From the NCBI GenBank assembly GCA_035687045.1, contig DASRYU010000132.1:1-35858 (forward strand): a DNA stretch of 35,858 nucleotides, read 5' to 3'. Positions 32,146 through 35,858 of this stretch are shown here, piece after piece. Origin of the DNA: JAJPHT01 sp035687045. Its GTDB lineage: Archaea; Thermoplasmatota; SW-10-69-26; JACQPN01; JAJPHT01. The stretch's first letter is position 1; each line of letters begins with the position of its first letter. The notes beneath the pieces were generated by a model. The model ran no database searches, had not been told where the DNA came from, and saw only the letters and a program-made list of their open reading frames with translations. Position numbers and translations under genes: made by a program.

Positions 32146-33504
32146 ATGCGCCGCCTCGTCGCTCTGGTCCTCGTGGCAAGTGTCCTCGCCGCCGCCTTCG
32201 CGGGTACGGCCGCGGGGAACGCCCACGGCACGCGCTTCCTCGTCGGCTACGACCCCGCCCAATCGCAGCAGGCGCACCTGGTCATCCAGGCCGCGGGCGG
32301 CGAGGTGCAGCGCTCGAGCCCGGAGCTCGGCTTCGCCGTCGTCACGACGCAGCACCCGGACGCGTTCGTCCTCGCCGCGAGGAACTCGCCCCACATCCAC
32401 TACGTCGAGCGCGACGACGCCACCTACCTCGACGGCGCGCAGTGGAACGGCGCCCAGTGGAACGGCGCGCAGTGGAACGGCGCCCAGTGGAACGGCGCGC
32501 AGTGGAACGGAGCCCAGTGGAACGGCGCGCAGTGGAACGACGCGGACCTCAAGCACGTGAGCGAGGCGCAGCGCCAGGCCGCGAAGTGGACGGAATACCA
32601 GTACCAGCTCGAGTCCACGAACAAGATGAAGTGGGCCGGCGACAGCACCGACCCCGGCCTCGTCTGGCAGTACGCGCCGTGGGCGACGGACGCGAACTTC
32701 GCGTGGACCGCGGGCTTCACGGGCACGCGCAGCGCGTCCCTCTGCGTCCTCGACAGCGGCGTCGCGTGGGACCACCCCGACATCGCGCCCAACCACGTCG
32801 CGAGCTACAACGCGATCAACCCCGCCGCGAGCGCGTACGACGACGGAGGCCACGGCACGCACATCGCCGGCATCGCCGCCGGCGCGCTCGCCAACGCCTA
32901 CGGCGTCGCGGGCGTGGCCAACGTCAAGATCCTCAGCGCGAAGGTCCTCGACGCCGACGGCGCGGGCTACGAGAGCGACCTCGCCTTCGGCCTCGTGTGG
33001 TGCGCGCTCCAGGGCGCCGACGTCGCCGTGATGGCGCTGGGCGTGACGGAGACGGAGCACCCGACGCTCCTGCGCGCGCTCCAGTACGCCGCCGACCGCG
33101 ACGTCCTCCTGCTCGCGAGCGCGGGGAACACGGGCGGCGCCGTCGGCTTCCCCGCGTCCGACCCGCGCGTCGTCGCGGTGGGCGCCGTGGACGGCAGGCT
33201 CCACCGCGCCTCCTTCAGCAGCACGGGGAGCGCGGTCGAGCTCGCCGCCCCCGGCGTGCACATGCTCGGCCCGCTTCCCGCGAGCATGGGCGGCTTCGCC
33301 TTCGGCAGCGGCACGAGCCAGGCCGTCGCGTACGCGGCGGGCGTGGCCGCGCTCGTGCGCGACATCGACGGCGACCTCACGGCCGCGCAGGCGCGCGCGC
33401 TCCTGGCCTCGACCGCCCGCGACCTCGGCCCCGCCGGGCGCGACGCGTCGTTCGGCCACGGGCTCGTCGACGTCCGCGCTGCCGCCCTCGCAGCCGCCGC
33501 GTAG
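32146..33504 (+). CDS. Secreted subtilisin-like serine protease with GAQWN repeats
   Basis: The 452-residue protein starts MRRLVALVLVASVLAAAFAG (signal peptide), then an inhibitor_I9-like propeptide (about 28-95), seven tandem GAQWN pentapeptides (97-131), a linker, and an S8 catalytic domain with Asp203 (VLDSGVAWDHPD), His236 (GGHGTHIAG), oxyanion Asn328 (SAGNTGG) and Ser391 (GSGTSQAVAYAAG). It should be autoprocessed and active outside the cell. The repeat lies between propeptide and protease, near the expected cleavage region, so it may act as a spacer or binding element. ATG 32146 is chosen from the signal peptide and TATA position. Confidence 0.9.
   Translation: MRRLVALVLVASVLAAAFAGTAAGNAHGTRFLVGYDPAQSQQAHLVIQAAGGEVQRSSPELGFAVVTTQHPDAFVLAARNSPHIHYVERDDATYLDGAQWNGAQWNGAQWNGAQWNGAQWNGAQWNGAQWNDADLKHVSEAQRQAAKWTEYQYQLESTNKMKWAGDSTDPGLVWQYAPWATDANFAWTAGFTGTRSASLCVLDSGVAWDHPDIAPNHVASYNAINPAASAYDDGGHGTHIAGIAAGALANAYGVAGVANVKILSAKVLDADGAGYESDLAFGLVWCALQGADVAVMALGVTETEHPTLLRALQYAADRDVLLLASAGNTGGAVGFPASDPRVVAVGAVDGRLHRASFSSTGSAVELAAPGVHMLGPLPASMGGFAFGSGTSQAVAYAAGVAALVRDIDGDLTAAQARALLASTARDLGPAGRDASFGHGLVDVRAAALAAAA
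32434..32538 (+). repeat. Seven 15-bp repeats encoding GAQWN
   Basis: Seven in-frame 15-base units; most alternate GGCGCGCAGTGGAAC and GGCGCCCAGTGGAAC, with GGAGCC in the sixth. Differences are confined to synonymous Gly/Ala third positions, so the peptide is under stronger constraint than the DNA. Confidence 0.95.
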
Positions 33505-33520
33505 AAGGACCGACGTGCAT

Positions 33521-33526
33521 AAGGAG
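33521..33526 (+). promoter_or_regulatory. Shine-Dalgarno site for the GAF kinase
   Basis: AAGGAG ends eight bases before GTG 33535, favouring that start over ATG 33553. Confidence 0.5.
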
Positions 33527-33534
33527 CCGGCCCC

Positions 33535-34863
33535 GTGTCCCTGGTCACGCGCATGCCTGATGCGACGAACGACGCGGCGAGCTCGCACCACGAGATCGCT
33601 CAGCTCGCCGTCGACCTCGGCAGCGCGCGCGACCTCCTCAGCGTCTACCGCCGGCTCCGCGCCTTCGTCTACGCGCACACGCCCGCGTGCGGCTTCTTCG
33701 TCTCGAGCTACGACGCGACGACGGAGATGCGCACGTGCGTCTACGCGTACAGCGAGGACGAGGAGCTCGACCCGGCGACGTTCCCGCCGATGCCCAACAC
33801 GGGCAGCCCGCACAGCCGCGCGGTCGTGACGGGCGAGACGATCGTCACGCAGGATTTCCAGGAGGCGATGGCGGGCAAGCCGCGCTTCAACGTCGGTCTC
33901 GACCGCGACCCGCGGCTTCCCCAGTCGAGCATCGTCGTGCCGATGAAGGCGCACGACACCATCCTCGGCGGCATGGAGATCCAGAGCATCGTGCCGGGCG
34001 CCTTCACGCCCGAGCACGTCGCGGCGCTCCAGATGGCGGCGCACCTCGCGGCGCTCGCGATCCTCAACGTCAAGTCGCTCGAGCGCGAGAGGACCTTGCG
34101 CGCCGACCTCGAGATCCGCGCGGCGGAGCTCGAGACGAAGGTGCGCGAGCGCGTGCGCGAGCTCGCCGCGAAGAACCGCGAGCTCGAGGCGTTCAGCTTC
34201 ACCGTCGCGCACGACCTGCGCGCGCCGCTGCGCGCCATCCTCAACCTCACGCAGGAGGTCCTCCGGCGCCACGGCTCCGCCATGCCACAGGCCGCGCGCA
34301 ACGACCTCGACGCCGTCCACGCGTCGAGCCTGCAGATGGCGCAGCTCGTCGAGGACCTCCTGCAGTTCGCGCGCACCGCGCAGGGCGGCGTCAAGCGCGA
34401 GCTTTTCGACATGTCGCACCTCGCGAAGGCCATCCTGCACGAGTACGAGGTGCGCGAGCCCGAGCGCAAGACCGACCTGCGCGTGCAGGACAACCTCATC
34501 GTCGAGGCGGACCCGTCGCTCGTGCGCATCCTTCTGGACAACATCATCGGCAACGCGTGGAAGTACAGCGCGCGCAAGCCCATCATCACGATCCGCGTGG
34601 GCGCGCGCATCATCGGCAACGAGGTCGCGTACTACGTCGAGGACCAGGGCGTCGGGTTCGACCCGTCGCAGACGGCGCGCCTCTTCGCCGCATTCCAGCG
34701 GCTGCACGACCCCAACGAGTACGAGGGGACGGGCATCGGCCTCGCGACCGCGTATCGCATCGTCCAGCGCCACGGGGGGCGCATCTGGGCCACCACCAAG
34801 CCTGGGGACGGGGCCACCTTTTTCTTCACGCTGTCCCCTCCCCGCGCAGCGAGCCCACCATGA
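33535..34863 (+). CDS. GAF-domain sensor histidine kinase
   Basis: The 442-residue soluble kinase has a GAF domain (about 25-180, with PMPNTGSPHSRAV and SSIVVPMKAHDTILGGMEIQ), a coiled coil (185-218), HisKA with FTVAHDLRAPLRAIL (His226), and HATPase with DNIIGNAWKYS (Asn340), EDQGVGFD (Asp370) and GTGIGLATAY. This phytochrome-like kinase class usually pairs with a single-domain receiver. Indeed its stop overlaps the ATG of a receiver gene (ATGA, 34860-34863). The GAF ligand is unknown. Confidence 0.93.
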   Translation: MSLVTRMPDATNDAASSHHEIAQLAVDLGSARDLLSVYRRLRAFVYAHTPACGFFVSSYDATTEMRTCVYAYSEDEELDPATFPPMPNTGSPHSRAVVTGETIVTQDFQEAMAGKPRFNVGLDRDPRLPQSSIVVPMKAHDTILGGMEIQSIVPGAFTPEHVAALQMAAHLAALAILNVKSLERERTLRADLEIRAAELETKVRERVRELAAKNRELEAFSFTVAHDLRAPLRAILNLTQEVLRRHGSAMPQAARNDLDAVHASSLQMAQLVEDLLQFARTAQGGVKRELFDMSHLAKAILHEYEVREPERKTDLRVQDNLIVEADPSLVRILLDNIIGNAWKYSARKPIITIRVGARIIGNEVAYYVEDQGVGFDPSQTARLFAAFQRLHDPNEYEGTGIGLATAYRIVQRHGGRIWATTKPGDGATFFFTLSPPRAASPP

Positions 34864-35297
34864 GCGCCCCCGCCTCGTCGGAAGAGAGGGAGCAGCCGGA
34901 GCTCACCATCGTCCTCGTCGACGACGACCCGCTCATGCATCGCATGCTCGTGCCGCGGCTCGAGGAGATGGCGACGCGCCCCCGCATCGCGCGCGTCCGC
35001 GGCGTGCGCACGCCCGAGGAGGCGATGGACGAGACGCTCCGCGCGCCGGCGGGGCCGCTCGCCGTCGTCTCGGACTTCAACCTGCGCGCGTCGAAGAACG
35101 GGCTGCAGCTCCTGCGCGAGATCCGCGGCGTGCGCCCGGACGCGCTGCGCGTGCTCTTCAGCGGCTACTCGCTCGAGCAGCTCGGCGACGTGCACGGCGG
35201 CGGCGACGCGGACGCGTTCCTCGAGAAGCCGCTCCTTCTCGACGACCTCATCGGCCCCCTGCAGGGGCTCATCGAGCGCCGCTTCGCGTCGAGCTGA
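34860..35297 (+). CDS. Response regulator receiver protein
   Basis: The 145-residue protein is a lone receiver domain: acidic pocket VDDDP (Asp21-Asp23), phosphoacceptor Asp72 in VVSDFNLRASKNG, Ser101 in LFSGYS and Lys123 in FLEKPL. It has no DNA-binding part, so output is by protein contact or as a phosphate relay. It overlaps the upstream kinase by four bases and is almost certainly its partner. Confidence 0.9.
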   Translation: MSAPASSEEREQPELTIVLVDDDPLMHRMLVPRLEEMATRPRIARVRGVRTPEEAMDETLRAPAGPLAVVSDFNLRASKNGLQLLREIRGVRPDALRVLFSGYSLEQLGDVHGGGDADAFLEKPLLLDDLIGPLQGLIERRFASS

Positions 35298-35330
35298 GGC
35301 GCGCGACGGAGCCTTCGCTCGCGCAAGAGG

Positions 35331-35366
35331 AGAATGAAAAAGAAGAGCGGGGGCGCGCCGCCCCCG
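35331..35366 (-). terminator. Terminator of the PPC-domain gene
   Basis: On the minus strand, the hairpin CGGGGGC / GCCCCCG (35348-35354 with 35360-35366) is followed by CTCTTCTTTTTCATTC, a good T-rich terminator just past the stop at 35385. It separates two convergent genes and may act on both. Confidence 0.65.
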
Positions 35367-35384
35367 TGGATGTTGCCCGCGTGC

Positions 35385-35858
35385 TTACGCCGTGGCGCCC
35401 TGGAGGACGACGTTCGGCGCGCCCGTGAAGGAGCGGACCATCACGAAGTACTTGCCGGGGCCGTTGAAGTTGTGCACGTGGTTGTAGTCGAAGCCCGTCG
35501 GGTCGAGGCCGGTGAGGGCGCGCGCCTCCGTGCTGAACGTGCAGCTCTCGGCGTTGCCGTAGGCCCAGGGGCGGCAGTGGTAGGCGCTCAGCGTCGGGAT
35601 GGCGCCGAAGCGGACGTAGAGGTCCGCGTCGGGCGAGCAGCTCGTGACGACGAAGCCCGCCTGGCACGAGGACTGCGCGACGTTCGCGTCGTTGCCGGGG
35701 AGCATGGCGAAGTCCGCCGACGTCGCGCCCTGGGGGACGACGAGCTTGTAGAGGGCGAACGTGCCGGAGCCGGCGAGCTGGATCTGGACGGGGACGCCGT
35801 TCTCGAGCGACGGGACGCTGAGGGTGGAGGCCGTCAGCGTGAAGGTGCCGGAGCCGGA
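35385..35858 (-). CDS. Secreted protein with C-terminal PPC domain (partial, cut at the right edge)
   Basis: The last 157 residues of a larger minus-strand gene are present. The sequence shows SGSGTFTLTASTL, then a complete PPC beta domain: FALYKLVVPQGA, DADLYVRFGAIPTLSAYHCR, ESCTFST, and GKYFVMVRSFTGAPNVVL at the end. PPC domains sit at the C-terminus of exported proteases and other secreted enzymes, so this is probably the tail of one. The catalytic part lies outside the window. Two Cys pairs (SSCQAGFVVTSC and HCRPW...ESC) suggest disulfides. Confidence 0.85.
   Translation of the reverse strand, partial: SGSGTFTLTASTLSVPSLENGVPVQIQLAGSGTFALYKLVVPQGATSADFAMLPGNDANVAQSSCQAGFVVTSCSPDADLYVRFGAIPTLSAYHCRPWAYGNAESCTFSTEARALTGLDPTGFDYNHVHNFNGPGKYFVMVRSFTGAPNVVLQGATA

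Noticed and set aside
32434..32538. Short direct repeats as a possible CRISPR array
   Set aside because: There are no spacers; the units are contiguous, in frame and encode GAQWN inside a protease.
31492..34773. A 1093-codon open minus frame opposite the subtilase and kinase genes
   Set aside because: Only its last 170 or so codons look like a protein; the rest is an Arg/Val/Leu-rich shadow of plus-strand genes with known motifs.

Overview
The window reads as a piece of a chromosome from a GC-rich archaeon. The evidence is an eL18-uL13-uS9-rpoN (Rpb10) operon, an archaeal-type 4-phosphopantoate--beta-alanine ligase, a stand-alone PRC-barrel protein, an archaeal-style SIS-domain 6-phospho-3-hexuloisomerase, and short AT-rich TATA-like boxes about 25-40 bases before many start codons, with few Shine-Dalgarno sites. 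Proteins are not unusually acidic, which argues against haloarchaea. A GC-rich member of Thermoplasmatota or another euryarchaeal lineage is my inference and cannot be proven from this window. Third codon positions are almost always G or C, so every frame is open for long stretches and most long open frames are shadows. Genes were chosen by codon pattern, recognisable motifs and mutual packing.

Layout. 1-5300: mostly minus-strand genes, namely a secreted protein cut by the window edge, a lipoprotein, a small membrane protein, a large surface protein with a C-terminal anchor, and a two-gene operon of a nucleotidyltransferase and a calcineurin-like phosphoesterase. A plus-strand CYTH-domain gene here carries a frameshift. 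5150-10200: a small zinc ribbon protein diverges from two tandem secreted Asp-box (BNR-like) paralogues, followed by phosphopantothenate synthesis (CoA pathway) and a MATE exporter. 10200-16230: two uncharacterised minus-strand genes, hexuloisomerase, a DUF6498 membrane protein, a tiny ubiquitin-like beta-grasp protein, a secreted HExxH metalloprotease with PPC-like domains, and an endonuclease IV-type DNA repair enzyme. 16300-16530 is a non-coding block with a 36-bp palindrome and purine-biased tandem repeats. 17240-19000: the ribosomal/RNA polymerase operon, whose last 3' end has been tandemly triplicated ahead of a T-run terminator.

19000-22060: a diacylglycerol-kinase-like lipid kinase overlapped by a phosphoesterase whose best start is CTG, then purT. 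22195-28726: a three-gene signalling operon with ATGA overlaps (a 1309-residue multi-PAS/GAF kinase, a single-domain receiver, and a REC-GAF-PAS-kinase). 28770-30630: a small Cys/His protein, a YihY/BrkB membrane protein, tRNA-Pro(GGG) followed by strong RNA-like hairpins, and a PRC-barrel protein. 30788-35858: Mn-type superoxide dismutase, a membrane protein, a subtilase with a seven-fold GAQWN repeat, a second kinase/receiver pair, and the C-terminal part of a PPC-domain secreted protein cut by the right edge.

The window suggests a cell that invests in secreted proteases and surface proteins and in multi-input sensing. The most unusual items are the stand-alone ubiquitin-like protein, the repeat-bearing subtilase, the structured region around tRNA-Pro, the rpoN 3' repeats, and the palindrome/repeat block upstream of the DNA repair gene.
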